Source of the DNA: Lentisphaerota bacterium
Lineage (GTDB): Bacteria; Verrucomicrobiota; Kiritimatiellia; UBA8416; VGWJ01
Assembly (NCBI GenBank): GCA_016873635.1
Contig: VGWJ01000001.1
Coordinates: forward strand, 44,762-108,761
Length of the DNA: 64,000 nt
Direction of reading: 5' to 3'
Below the pieces are notes generated by a model. The model searched no databases. It was not told where the DNA came from and worked only from the letters and a program-made list of their open reading frames with translations. The translations under genes were made by a program, and so were the position numbers. Shown piece by piece: positions 1 through 8,616 of this stretch (its first letter is position 1; each line of letters begins with the position of its first letter).

Positions 1-1728
1 GCGGGATTCAGCCGGCAGCACGTCGCCGTGGCTGTCGCCGCCGCCGCGTTCTCGCTGGCGCTGCACCTGGTGTTGTTTGTCTACCTGCGCGGCGTCGAAC
101 TGAGCGTGCCGGTCACGGCGGGGCGCGCCCTGCGCGAGCTGCCCGCGCGTTCGATGCGTCTGCTGGAGGTGTGGCGAGGGGCGGCCGCGAAAGAGCCGCG
201 CGAGAGCGCGCGCGCCTGGGACGCGGGCCTGGCCGAGGAGGCGCTGCGCGGGGTCGACGAGCCGCGCCTGGCGCCGGACGAAGCCGCCCTGCGCCCGCCG
301 CAACTGGGCGACGGCCTGCTGGCCGGCGAGGAGGCCGCGCTGGCCAGGCCGGAGGCCCGGCCCGCGCCGCCGACCGGCCTGACGCGCCAGGAAATGCTCG
401 TCATCGAGCACGCCGTGGTGGCGGACAACGTGGGTATCCCGCGGCGCGTTCGCGTCCCCGGCGTGGAGCGCGTCGAGGAGGCGGACGTTTCCTTCATCAT
501 GCCTCCGGCGGCGGGCGCGGGGGCGGCCCTGGCCGCCGTGGCGCCGCCGTCCGCCGCGACGGGCGCGGCGTCCGCCGGTCCCGTGGCGGGCGGAACCACC
601 GGCGGCGTGGGCGTGGTCGCCATCGGGGAGGAGCGGGCGGAGTCCGGCGCGGGGCTCTATCCCGAGCCGCGCGAGGAGATCACTTCGCTCCAGCCGGTCG
701 AGGACCTGCTGACGGTCGACATCACCGTTTTCGAATCCCTGCGGGACATCAGGTACGGCTACTTCCGCATGGTCATCCGGCGCATCGGGCCGGAGGCGCT
801 GCCCGTGATGCCCAAGGACGTGGCGCTCGTGCAGGACGGCTCGGCCAGCATGACGGAACAGCGGCTGTACTTCTGCCGCGAGGGCATGATCCGCGCCCTG
901 GACCAGATCGGCCCGGACGACCGCTTCAACGTGGTCGGGTTCAAGGACGACGTGCAATGGTGCTTCCGGGACTGGGCGGCGAACAACCCGGAGCGGCGGG
1001 CCGAAGCCCGGGCTTTCATCCAGGCGCTGCAGTCGTCGGGCGAGACCGACATCTTCGCTTCGACGAAGGCCCTGCTGAGCCTGAAGCGCGACGCGACGCG
1101 GCCGGTGGTGGTCGTGCTGGTGACCGACGGCCGCCCCACGACGGGCCTGACCGACAGCTCGGACATCATCGCGCAGTTCACCAGGGCCAACGCCGGCGAG
1201 ATGGCCCTGTTCACGATGGGCACCGTCCAGACCGCCAACGCCTACCTGCTCGACCTGCTGGCCTACTGCAACGGCGGCGGTTCCCTGGTGGTGACGCGGG
1301 GCCGGTGGGATATTCCGGACGCGCTGGAACGCGTCGCGAGCGAGACGTCGCGGCCGGTGTTGCACGACATCGGCTTCCGCTTCGCCGAGGGCGGCGGCTG
1401 CGAGGTCTTCCCCGCGGCCACGGGCAACCTGTACCTCGACCGCACGCTCGTGCTGCTCGGGCGCTACCCGCGCGGAACCGAAAGCGTTCTCTTCCAGGCC
1501 GTGGGCAGGGGACGCGACGCGGTTTGCGACATGATCTTCGACGTGGGCCTGCGCGGGGCCGCGCGCAGCCGGGACGAGGACTTGCGGGCCGAGTGGGCCA
1601 GGCAGAAGCTGTATCACCTGATCGGCGCCCACGCGCGCGGCGGACAGCCCGAGCTGCTGGACGAAATCCGGGCCACCGCCCGCGCCTACGGTATTGACGT
1701 GCCCTATCGGCGTGAAGTATTACCGTGA
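1..1728 (+). CDS. membrane-anchored VWA-domain protein (5' partial)
   Basis: The reading frame is open from base 1, so the true start probably lies upstream; GTG at 28 is the first start codon inside the window. A single hydrophobic helix (about bases 28-90) has Ser (52-54) and His (64-66) spaced as S-x3-H, the pattern of the TonB N-terminal helix. A long Ala/Glu/Pro-rich linker follows, then a von Willebrand factor A domain from about base 810, with the MIDAS-type motif DGSAS and a later TDGRP segment. Such proteins sit in the inner membrane with the VWA domain outside the cytoplasm and bind partners through a metal site. The stop codon overlaps the thrS start (GTGA). The ligand is unknown. 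The VWA call is firm; TonB-like coupling is inference from one helix. Confidence 0.75.
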   Translation, partial: AGFSRQHVAVAVAAAAFSLALHLVLFVYLRGVELSVPVTAGRALRELPARSMRLLEVWRGAAAKEPRESARAWDAGLAEEALRGVDEPRLAPDEAALRPPQLGDGLLAGEEAALARPEARPAPPTGLTRQEMLVIEHAVVADNVGIPRRVRVPGVERVEEADVSFIMPPAAGAGAALAAVAPPSAATGAASAGPVAGGTTGGVGVVAIGEERAESGAGLYPEPREEITSLQPVEDLLTVDITVFESLRDIRYGYFRMVIRRIGPEALPVMPKDVALVQDGSASMTEQRLYFCREGMIRALDQIGPDDRFNVVGFKDDVQWCFRDWAANNPERRAEARAFIQALQSSGETDIFASTKALLSLKRDATRPVVVVLVTDGRPTTGLTDSSDIIAQFTRANAGEMALFTMGTVQTANAYLLDLLAYCNGGGSLVVTRGRWDIPDALERVASETSRPVLHDIGFRFAEGGGCEVFPAATGNLYLDRTLVLLGRYPRGTESVLFQAVGRGRDAVCDMIFDVGLRGAARSRDEDLRAEWARQKLYHLIGAHARGGQPELLDEIRATARAYGIDVPYRREVLP

Positions 1729-3470
1729 CGACGATGGGCGACAGGCAGGCACCGGACCTCGATCGAATGCGTCACAGCGCGGCGCACGTGATGGCCGCGG
1801 CGGTCTGCCGCCTGTTCAGGGACGTCAGGCTGGACATCGGCCCGGCGACCGAAGACGGCTTCTACTACGACTTCGACCTGCCCGAGCGGCTGAGCCCCGA
1901 GCATTTCCCGGACATCGAAGCGGAGATGGCGCGCATCGTCGCCGCGGACCTGCCGTTCGAGCGCCTTGCCGTCACCCGCGCCGAGGCCGAGCGGCGGCTG
2001 CGGGCGGGCGGCCAGACCTACAAGCTGGAGCGGCTGCGGGAGATTCCCCCGGAAGAGGAGATAACCTTCTACCGCTGCGGCGACTTCGAGGACATGTGCC
2101 GCGGCCCGCACCTCGCTTCGACCGGCGCGGTCGGCGCCTTCAAGCTGGTCTCCGTTTCGGGCTCCTACTTCCACGGCATCGAGACCAATCCCATGCTGCA
2201 GCGCGTCTACGGCGTCGCCGAGGCCAGCGCCGCGGCCGTGGAGGAGCGCCTGGCGCGCATGGAAGAGGCGCGCCGGCGCGACCATCGCCGGCTGGGCCGC
2301 GAGCTGGACCTGTTCAGCCTGCAGGACGAGGTCGGGCCGGGGCTCGTGCTCTGGCATCCGAAGGGCGCGCGCGTGCGGGCCGTGATCGAGGAATTCTGGC
2401 GCCGGCGCCACTTCGAGGCGGGCTACGAGCTGCTGTATACGCCGCACATCGGCCGCGGCACGCTCTGGGAGACCTCCGGCCACCTCGGTTTCTACAAGGA
2501 AAACATGTATTCGCCGATGGACATTGACGGCAACGCGTACTTCGCGAAGCCCATGAACTGTCCGTTCCATATCCAGGTCTACAAGCGGCGCAGGTATTCC
2601 TACCGCGAGCTGCCCCTGCGCTGGGCCGAGCTGGGCACGGTGTACCGCTACGAGAAGAGCGGCGTGCTGCAGGGCCTGCTGCGCGTGCGCGGGTTCACCC
2701 AGGACGACGCGCACATCTTCTGCACGCCGGACCAGGTCGAATCCGAGGTCGCGGACACGGTGCGCTTCGCCCGGCGCATGCTCCGGGCGTTCGGGTTCGC
2801 GGAGATTTCGGCCTACCTCTCCACCAGGCCGGCCCGGGCCGTGGGCGAGACGGCGCGCTGGGAGCAGGCCACCGCTTCCCTGCGCGGCGCGCTCGACGGC
2901 GAGGGCATGCCCTATCACGTGGACGAGGGCGGCGGCGCGTTCTACGGGCCGAAGATCGACCTCAAGATCCGGGACGCCATCGGCCGCGAGTGGCAGCTCA
3001 GCACCATCCAGTTCGATTTCAACGAGCCGGAGCGCTTCGGCCTGTCCTTCGTGGGGGCCGACGGCGGCGAGCACCGCCCGTACATGGTGCACCGCGCGCT
3101 GCTCGGCAGCCTGGAGCGCTTCTTCGCCATTCTCATCGAGCATCACGCGGGGGCTTTCCCGCTGTGGCTGGCCCCCGAGCAGGCGCGGGTGTTGCCGCTC
3201 ACGGAGAAGCAGGCGGACTACGCCGAATCCGTGGCCGGCGCGCTGGGCGAACGGGACGTGCGGGTGAAGGTGGACGGGCGATCGGAGAAAGTGGGCGCCA
3301 AGATCCGCGACGCGCAGATCGAGAAGGTGCCCTACATGCTGATCGTCGGCCCGCGCGAGGTTGAACAGGGAACGGTGTCGGTGCGCAGCCGGACGGAAGG
3401 CGACCGGGGGGCGATGACCGTTGACGCCCTCGCGGCCCTGCTGGCCGCCGAGAACGTTCCCCGGGAGTAG
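1725..3470 (+). CDS. thrS: threonyl-tRNA synthetase, short form without TGS domain
   Basis: This class II synthetase charges tRNA-Thr in the cytoplasm. It has 581 residues. The editing domain begins almost at once with HSAAH (HxxxH motif, residues about 17-21) and includes CRGPH near residue 125. The catalytic core carries the zinc ligands Cys (in MNCPFH), His (in DDAHIF) and His (in YMVHRALL), class II motif 2 around VYRYEKSG, and motif 3 in LGSLERFF. An anticodon-binding domain ends the protein. The usual N-terminal TGS domain of about 60 residues is absent. The GTG start overlaps the stop of the VWA gene (GTGA); an ATG nine bases later is an alternative. infC follows after 17 bases, the order seen in many bacterial thrS-infC-rpmI-rplT operons. 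Confidence 0.97.
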   Translation: MTTMGDRQAPDLDRMRHSAAHVMAAAVCRLFRDVRLDIGPATEDGFYYDFDLPERLSPEHFPDIEAEMARIVAADLPFERLAVTRAEAERRLRAGGQTYKLERLREIPPEEEITFYRCGDFEDMCRGPHLASTGAVGAFKLVSVSGSYFHGIETNPMLQRVYGVAEASAAAVEERLARMEEARRRDHRRLGRELDLFSLQDEVGPGLVLWHPKGARVRAVIEEFWRRRHFEAGYELLYTPHIGRGTLWETSGHLGFYKENMYSPMDIDGNAYFAKPMNCPFHIQVYKRRRYSYRELPLRWAELGTVYRYEKSGVLQGLLRVRGFTQDDAHIFCTPDQVESEVADTVRFARRMLRAFGFAEISAYLSTRPARAVGETARWEQATASLRGALDGEGMPYHVDEGGGAFYGPKIDLKIRDAIGREWQLSTIQFDFNEPERFGLSFVGADGGEHRPYMVHRALLGSLERFFAILIEHHAGAFPLWLAPEQARVLPLTEKQADYAESVAGALGERDVRVKVDGRSEKVGAKIRDAQIEKVPYMLIVGPREVEQGTVSVRSRTEGDRGAMTVDALAALLAAENVPRE

Positions 3471-3487
3471 ACAGTAGAAAGGAGTAT

Positions 3488-4039
3488 ATGGCGCCGTATC
3501 CAGACCGAGCGAGATCACAGAGTCGGACGTTTGTCAGGGTGAACCACAACATACGGGTGCCGGAGGTGCGCTGCATCGACGCGGACGGCAACATGGTGGG
3601 CGTGATTGCCACGCGCGAGGCCCGGTCGCTGGCGGAACAGCGCGGGCTCGATCTCGTGGAGGTGTCGCCCAATGCCGAGCCGCCCGTGTGCCGGATCATG
3701 GATTTCGGGAAGTACCGGTACGAGGAAAGCCGCAAGCAGCGCGAGGCCCGGCGGCACCATCACAGCCACGCCATCAAGGAAATAAAGTTCCGGGCCAACG
3801 TGGCGGAGCACGACTACCAGACCAAGGTCGGCCACCTGAAGGAATTCCTGCGGAAAGGCTACAAGGTCAAGGTGTCGCTGATGTTCCGCGGCCGCGAGAA
3901 CGCCCACCGCGAGCTGGGTTTCGAGCTGGTCAACCGCGTGCTCAAGGACTGCGGCGACGGCGGCAGCGTGGACCAGCCGCCGCGGCTCATGGGCCGCACC
4001 ATCATCGCCATGCTCTCGGGCCGGCCGTCCCGGAATTGA
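3488..4039 (+). CDS. infC: translation initiation factor IF-3
   Basis: IF-3 binds the 30S subunit, blocks premature 50S joining and checks initiator tRNA and start codon. The 183 residues show both domains. The N-terminal domain has the NHNIRVPEVRCID and LVEVSPNAEPPVCRIMDFGKY-type segments. A lysine/arginine linker leads to the C-terminal domain with KEIKFRANVAEHDYQTK and VSLMFRGRE. An AAAGGAG ribosome-binding site lies 7 bases before the ATG. This start is an ordinary ATG, not the rare AUU that gives autoregulation in E. coli, although the upstream NHNIR core could be reached from other starts. The gene lies between thrS and rpmI. Confidence 0.97.
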   Translation: MAPYPDRARSQSRTFVRVNHNIRVPEVRCIDADGNMVGVIATREARSLAEQRGLDLVEVSPNAEPPVCRIMDFGKYRYEESRKQREARRHHHSHAIKEIKFRANVAEHDYQTKVGHLKEFLRKGYKVKVSLMFRGRENAHRELGFELVNRVLKDCGDGGSVDQPPRLMGRTIIAMLSGRPSRN

Positions 4040-4106
4040 ACCGCAAAAAAAGACTGGACGGAGGCGGGCGCGGCCACTAGTCTTCCCGCCTTTGATGCCC
4101 GCGACG

Positions 4107-4129
4107 GCGCGCGCGCGTGCGCGCGCGCG
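4107..4129. repeat. alternating GC palindrome upstream of rpmI
   Basis: This is an almost uninterrupted run of alternating G and C with one central GT. It is self-complementary and could form a tight hairpin or Z-DNA. It lies about 20 bases before the rpmI start, in the infC-rpmI gap, where other bacteria carry L20-binding leader structures. A regulatory role is inference. Confidence 0.4.
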
Positions 4130-4149
4130 GAGCGGCCGGAGAAGACAGC

Positions 4150-4344
4150 GTGCCCAAACAGAAGACCAAGAAGGCGGCGGCGAAGCGGTTCAAACGCACG
4201 GCCGGCGGCAAGATCCGCTACGGGAAGGCCGGGGCGAGCCATCTGCTGTCGTCGAAAACGCGCAAGCGCAAACGCGGCCTGCGCAGCAGGCGGGTGCTGA
4301 GCGCGGTGGAAGCCAGGCGCGTCGAGCCCCTGCTGGCCAGATGA
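4150..4344 (+). CDS. rpmI: 50S ribosomal protein bL35
   Basis: This is a basic 64-residue ribosomal protein. The start is the GTG at 4150 because the protein then begins [14 protein letters not shown], matching the conserved MPKxKTxxAAAKRF of bL35, and GGAGAAG lies just upstream. Longer in-frame starts would add an unconserved extension. The body shows the lysine/arginine-rich RKRKRGLRS segment. It lies 110 bases after infC and 20 bases before rplT. That spacer contains a GC palindrome and a GGCGGG/CCCGCC pairing, so a leader regulated by L20, as known in other bacteria, is possible but unproven. Confidence 0.95.
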   Translation: MPKQKTKKAAAKRFKRTAGGKIRYGKAGASHLLSSKTRKRKRGLRSRRVLSAVEARRVEPLLAR

Positions 4345-4364
4345 TTTCTTCGGGAGGTTGACCG

Positions 4365-4721
4365 ATGCCCAGAGCGACCAATGCGCCGGCTTCGCGGCGC
4401 AGGCGAAAACGCCGCCTGGCCCTGGCGAAGGGGTTCCGGGGCGGCCGCAGCAAGCTCTTCCGCCAGGCCACGGAGGCGGTGGACCGCGCCATGCGCATGG
4501 CCACCGAGCACCGCAAGCAGAAGAAGCGCACTTACCGCGCGCTGTGGATAGCGCGGCTTTCGGCCGCCTGCCGCGAGCGCGGTCTTTCGTACAGCCGCTT
4601 TACCGAAGGCCTGCGCCGCAGGAGCGTGGGCCTCAACCGCAAGATGCTTTCCGAGATCGCCATCCACGATCCGGAAGGCTTTGGCAGGATCGTCGAAATC
4701 GCGAAGGCGGGCCTTTCGTAA
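4365..4721 (+). CDS. rplT: 50S ribosomal protein bL20
   Basis: This 118-residue ribosomal protein is needed for early 50S assembly and in several bacteria represses its own operon by binding the mRNA. The N-terminal basic arm (RRRRKRRLALAKGFRGGRSK) and the globular RxYRALWIARLSAACRERGLSYSRF segment are typical of the family. A GGGAGG site precedes the ATG. It ends the infC-rpmI-rplT group and is followed within 20 bases by a strong intrinsic terminator. Confidence 0.97.
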   Translation: MPRATNAPASRRRRKRRLALAKGFRGGRSKLFRQATEAVDRAMRMATEHRKQKKRTYRALWIARLSAACRERGLSYSRFTEGLRRRSVGLNRKMLSEIAIHDPEGFGRIVEIAKAGLS

Positions 4722-4737
4722 ATCGCTTCGCGTGGAG

Positions 4738-4767
4738 AAAGGCCATCTTTCGGGATGGCCTTTTTTT
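4738..4767 (+). terminator. Rho-independent terminator after rplT, directly before pheS
   Basis: A perfect 7-bp stem GGCCATC/GATGGCC with loop TTTCGG is followed by seven T residues. The T run ends 6 bases before the pheS ATG, so the hairpin ends the rplT transcript or acts as an attenuator for pheST. Confidence 0.93.
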
Positions 4768-4773
4768 GTTGCC

Positions 4774-5793
4774 ATGGACGCCGAAGGACTGCGGAGGATG
4801 AAGGATGAGGCGCAGGCCGCCTGCGCCGCCGCGGCGGACCTCGCCGCCCTGGAACAGGTGCGCGTCAGGTACCTGGGGCGGCAGGGGCTGCTGCGCGACA
4901 TCACGCCGGCTTTGAAGACGGCGCCGGCCGAACAGCGGGCGGAGCTGGGACGGCTCGCCAACGCGCTCAAGACCGCGCTGGCGGAAGCCCTGGCGGCGCG
5001 CCGCGCCGCGCTCGCGGCGGGCGCGGCGGGCGCGTCCGGGCCGCGGTTCGACTGCAGCCTGCCGGGACGCTGGCACCGGCCGGGAACGCTGCATCCGGTG
5101 TCGCGCGTGATCGCCGATACGGCCGCGATCTTCCGCACCATGGGCTTCACCGTGGCCGACGGCCCCGACGTGGAAACCGGCTATCACAACTTCGAGGCGC
5201 TCAACACGCCGCCGCACCATCCTTCGCTCGACGCGACGGACACCTTCTGGCTGGCCAGCGGCGAGCTGCTGCGCACGCAGACCTCGCCCGTGCAGATCCG
5301 CGTCATGGAAAGCCGCCGCCCGCCCGTGCGCGTCATCACGCCCGGCCGCTGCTACCGCCGCGACACCACCGACGCCACGCACAGCGCGAACTTCCACCAG
5401 ATCGAGGGGCTGGTCGTGGACCGCGACGTCTCGCTGGCGGACCTGAAGGGCACGCTGGCGCATTTCGCGCACCTCATGATGGGCCCGCGCGTAAAGGTGC
5501 GCTTCCGGCCGCATTTCTTCCCCTTCACGGAACCCAGCGTGGAATACGACTTCTCCTGCCACGTGTGCGGCGGCGGCGGCTGCCGCGTGTGCAAGGACAG
5601 CGGCTGGATCGAGATCGCCGGCGCGGGCATGGTGGATCCGCGCGTCTTCATGAAGGTGGGCTATGATCCCGAGGAGTTCACCGGCTTCGCCTTCGGCATG
5701 GGCGTGGAGCGCATGGCCATGATCAAGTACGGCATCACGGACATCCGCACCCTCTACGAGAACGACGTGCGGTTTCTGGAGCAGTTCCGGTGA
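4774..5793 (+). CDS. pheS: phenylalanyl-tRNA synthetase alpha subunit
   Basis: This is the catalytic alpha subunit of the alpha2-beta2 enzyme that charges tRNA-Phe. The 339 residues include an N-terminal coiled coil (ALEQVRVRYLGRQG), motif 1 around HPVSRVIADTAAIF, motif 2 at YRRDTTDATHS and FHQIEGLVVD, and motif 3 at GFAFGMGVERMAMIKYGI. The ATG at 4774 starts right after the terminator T run and lacks a clear Shine-Dalgarno sequence. In-frame starts further upstream would place coding sequence inside the terminator, so they are unlikely. The stop overlaps the pheT GTG. Confidence 0.95.
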   Translation: MDAEGLRRMKDEAQAACAAAADLAALEQVRVRYLGRQGLLRDITPALKTAPAEQRAELGRLANALKTALAEALAARRAALAAGAAGASGPRFDCSLPGRWHRPGTLHPVSRVIADTAAIFRTMGFTVADGPDVETGYHNFEALNTPPHHPSLDATDTFWLASGELLRTQTSPVQIRVMESRRPPVRVITPGRCYRRDTTDATHSANFHQIEGLVVDRDVSLADLKGTLAHFAHLMMGPRVKVRFRPHFFPFTEPSVEYDFSCHVCGGGGCRVCKDSGWIEIAGAGMVDPRVFMKVGYDPEEFTGFAFGMGVERMAMIKYGITDIRTLYENDVRFLEQFR

Positions 5794-8195
5794 AAGTCCC
5801 GATCGCGTGGCTCAGGGAATGCGTCGACTTCGACGCGACCCCCGGGGCGCTGGCCGAGGCGCTGACCATGTCCGGCATGGAAGTGGAGGGGATCGTCGCG
5901 GAGAAGCGCGCCCCGGACGGCGTCGTGGCCGCCCGCATCGTGGCGGTGACGCCGCATCCCGACGCGGACCGCCTGCGCCTCTGCCGGGTGGACGACGGCC
6001 GCGGCGAGGTCGAAGTCGTATGCGGCGCGGACAACGCGGCGCCGGGCGTCACGGCGCCGCTGGCGCGGCCGGGGGCTTCGCTCGCGGACGGAACGGTCGT
6101 GAGGGAAAGCGCGATCCGCGGCCGCGCGTCGGCCGGCATGCTCTGCGCCGAGGACGAGCTCGGGCTTTCCGACGACCATTCCGGCATCATGATCCTGCCC
6201 GACGGCGTCAGGCCGGGAACGCCCCTGGCGGAAGTCCTGGGGCCGCCCGACACCGTCCTGGAGGTCGAGGTCACCTGGAACCGGCCGGACTGCCTGAGCA
6301 TCATGGGCGTCGCGCGCGAGGTGGGCGCCATCTTCCGCCGGCCGGTCAGGCGTCCGGACGTGTCGTTCGCGGAAGAGGGCGGGCCGGCGGCCGCGCTGGC
6401 CGCGGTCAGGGTGGAGGATCCGGCGGGGTGCCCGCGGTACACGGCCCGTGTTCTGACCGGCGTGCGCGTTGCGCCGTCGCCATGGTGGCTGCGGCGCCGC
6501 CTGCTGCAGTGCGGCGTGCGTCCGATCAACAACGTCGTGGACGTGACCAACTACGTGCTTCTGGAATGCGGGCATCCGCTGCACGCTTTCGATCGCGAGC
6601 GGCTGGAGGGCCGCGCGGTGGTCGTGCGGCGCGGGCGGCCGGGCGAGATCATGGCGACCATCGACGGAGCGCGGCGCAAGGTGGAAGGCCTGCTGGTGAT
6701 CGCCGACGCGGCCGGGCCCGTGGCCGTGGCGGGCGTCATGGGGGGGATGAAGAGCGAGATCCGCCCCGCGACTTCCGCCGTGCTGATCGAGAGCGCCCGC
6801 TTCCATCCGCCCGCCATCCGCGCGGCGTCGTCGGCGCTGGGGCTGAGCACGGAATCGTCGTATCGTTTCGAGCGCGGCGTGGACGGCGAGGGCGTGGACT
6901 GGGCGAGCCGCCGGGCGGCGGCGCTGATGCTGCGGACGGCGGGCGGGAGCGCGGCGCGCGGCGTCATCGATCTGTACGCCGGGCCGCCGGCGCCGCGGAG
7001 AGTGACGTGCCGTTTCGCGCGCGTGCGGTCGCTGCTGGGCATGGAGGTGCCGGCGGACGAGATCGTGGACATTCTGTCCGCGCTGGGCATGGGCGTGGCC
7101 GGGCGCACCGCGGCGGCCTGCGAAGTCGTCGCGCCCGGCTACCGGCCGGACATCGAGCTGGAGGCCGATCTGATCGAAGAGGTCGCGCGGCTGCACGGCC
7201 TGGACCGGGTTCCGGCGCCGATGCCGGCGTGCCGCGTGGCGCCGGGCGGGCCCGACGAGCAGGAGGCCCGGGCCCTGGATGGTTTACGCGCCGACCTCGC
7301 GGCGCTGGGCCTCAGCGAAATCATGAACTACAGCTTCGTGTCCGCGGACCTTCTGAAAACGGTCCCGGCGGGCGACCCGGCGACGCGGGTGGAGCTGCCC
7401 AACCCGGTCAACCGCGACCAGTCGGTCCTGCGCGACTCGCTGTTGCCGCAGATGGCGGCGACCGTCGGGCGGAACGTGTCGCGCCAGTCGTGCGATCTGG
7501 GCCTGTTCGAGATCGGCCGCACGTTCGCGCGCAAGGCGGACGGCACGACCGCCGAGAAGACGCGCGTGGCGCTGGGCCTGCTGGGGCGGCCCGCCCGGAT
7601 CGGGATGCCCGGCCGCGGCGCCGCGACCGGAGAAGAAACGTTCCTGGAATTGAAAGGCCTCATCGAGGGCCTGTGCGTCTGCCGGCGCCTGGGCCCTCTG
7701 CAGGTGGAAAGCGTCGCGTTTCCCGCGCTTGAGGACGGCTGGGCGGTGGCTCTCCGCGCCGCCGGCGCGGTTATCGGCATGGCCGGCCTGCTGCGCGAGG
7801 ACATCGCGCGCGAGTGGCGCCTGCCGGGGCCGGCCGGGCTCGCCGAGCTGGACGTGGCGGCCCTGCTGGCGGGCGCTTTCGACGTTCCGGTCTGCCGTCC
7901 GGTGCCGCTCTACCCCGCGGTGGCGCGGGACATCGCGCTGGTGGTGGACGAGAGCGTCACGCACGCCCGCGTGCTCGAGGCCATCGCCGCGGGCGCCCCC
8001 AAGGAGTTGACACAAGCCTGTCTGTTTGATACATTCCGTAGTGAGGGTATCGGCAAGGACAAGAAGAGCCTGGCCTATTCCCTCGTGTACAGGGCAATGG
8101 ACCGTACCTTGACGGATGAGGATGCGAACGCGTATCATGAAGCCGTCAAGAACGTGTTGCGCAAGAAGCTGAACGCACAAATCAGAGAGGGTTAG
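5790..8195 (+). CDS. pheT: phenylalanyl-tRNA synthetase beta subunit
   Basis: The 801-residue beta subunit provides editing and tRNA binding for PheRS. Domains in order: the N-terminal conserved start (KVPIAWLRECVDF), an OB-fold tRNA-binding domain (VVAARIVAVTPHPDADRLRL, residues about 45-150), the B3/B4 editing region (PINNVVDVTNYVLLECGHPLH, residues about 245-265), B5, a catalytic-like core, and a C-terminal FDX-ACB anticodon-binding domain (LYPAVARDIALVV). The GTG start overlaps the pheS stop (GTGA), so the two are translationally coupled. Confidence 0.97.
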   Translation: MKVPIAWLRECVDFDATPGALAEALTMSGMEVEGIVAEKRAPDGVVAARIVAVTPHPDADRLRLCRVDDGRGEVEVVCGADNAAPGVTAPLARPGASLADGTVVRESAIRGRASAGMLCAEDELGLSDDHSGIMILPDGVRPGTPLAEVLGPPDTVLEVEVTWNRPDCLSIMGVAREVGAIFRRPVRRPDVSFAEEGGPAAALAAVRVEDPAGCPRYTARVLTGVRVAPSPWWLRRRLLQCGVRPINNVVDVTNYVLLECGHPLHAFDRERLEGRAVVVRRGRPGEIMATIDGARRKVEGLLVIADAAGPVAVAGVMGGMKSEIRPATSAVLIESARFHPPAIRAASSALGLSTESSYRFERGVDGEGVDWASRRAAALMLRTAGGSAARGVIDLYAGPPAPRRVTCRFARVRSLLGMEVPADEIVDILSALGMGVAGRTAAACEVVAPGYRPDIELEADLIEEVARLHGLDRVPAPMPACRVAPGGPDEQEARALDGLRADLAALGLSEIMNYSFVSADLLKTVPAGDPATRVELPNPVNRDQSVLRDSLLPQMAATVGRNVSRQSCDLGLFEIGRTFARKADGTTAEKTRVALGLLGRPARIGMPGRGAATGEETFLELKGLIEGLCVCRRLGPLQVESVAFPALEDGWAVALRAAGAVIGMAGLLREDIAREWRLPGPAGLAELDVAALLAGAFDVPVCRPVPLYPAVARDIALVVDESVTHARVLEAIAAGAPKELTQACLFDTFRSEGIGKDKKSLAYSLVYRAMDRTLTDEDANAYHEAVKNVLRKKLNAQIREG

Positions 8196-8410
8196 CTCCG
8201 GCATCCGATGAGACGAACGGGCCGGGTTGTGAGAAACCCATGATCCTGTGGATGAGAGATCGATTACCTGCTGCGACGTTCCCCGTCGGGGAGGCGACGC
8301 CGCGTTTGTTCGCTCGCGATGATTGCGGGGCGTTGATGAGCGCCGACGGGATGCTGTTCCGCCGGCACGGCGCGCCGTTCCGGGAAAGACGGGTAAGAGG
8401 ATCGCCCCCA

Positions 8411-8602
8411 GGGAAAAATACCCTGCCTTGTTCGTTAATAGGCTGAAATCTCTGACCCAGTAATCACATACAGGGGAGCTCGAACGCCGCGCGGCCCGAA
8501 GGCCCCTTCGGGGGGACTCGGAAAGCGTGGGATAGAGCACCCACCTCGTTCGCGAGGTTCAGAGATGATGGCCTCTACGGCAGATGGCGGGGTATTTTTC
8601 CC
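8411..8602 (+). ncRNA. ssrS: 6S RNA
   Basis: 6S RNA binds sigma70 RNA polymerase by mimicking an open promoter. The ends form a 17-bp closing stem: 8411-8427 pairs with 8586-8602 with a single G-U. Inside lie elements seen in 6S RNAs: TTCG after the 5' stem, AAATCTCTGA pairing with the TTCAGAGATGATGGCC arm, GGGAGCTCGAACGCC, and CACCCACCTCG..CGAGGTTCAGA near the 3' end. Length is about 190 nt, normal for 6S. The gene precedes rarA and a 5-formyltetrahydrofolate cyclo-ligase; 6S lies upstream of that cyclo-ligase gene (ygfA) in E. coli. The 215 bases between pheT and this gene show only a small GGGTT/AACCC hairpin (8224-8239) and no credible gene. Confidence 0.88.
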
Positions 8603-8616
8603 TCGGGGAGACCTCG

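Noticed and set aside
1694..2527. A 277-codon frame inside thrS in another frame
   Set aside because: It is a shadow of the certain thrS gene with Arg/Gly-rich composition.
8240..8446. A 68-codon open frame between pheT and the 6S RNA
   Set aside because: It runs into the 6S RNA, has no ribosome-binding site and resembles no known protein, including ZapA, which often lies here in other bacteria.
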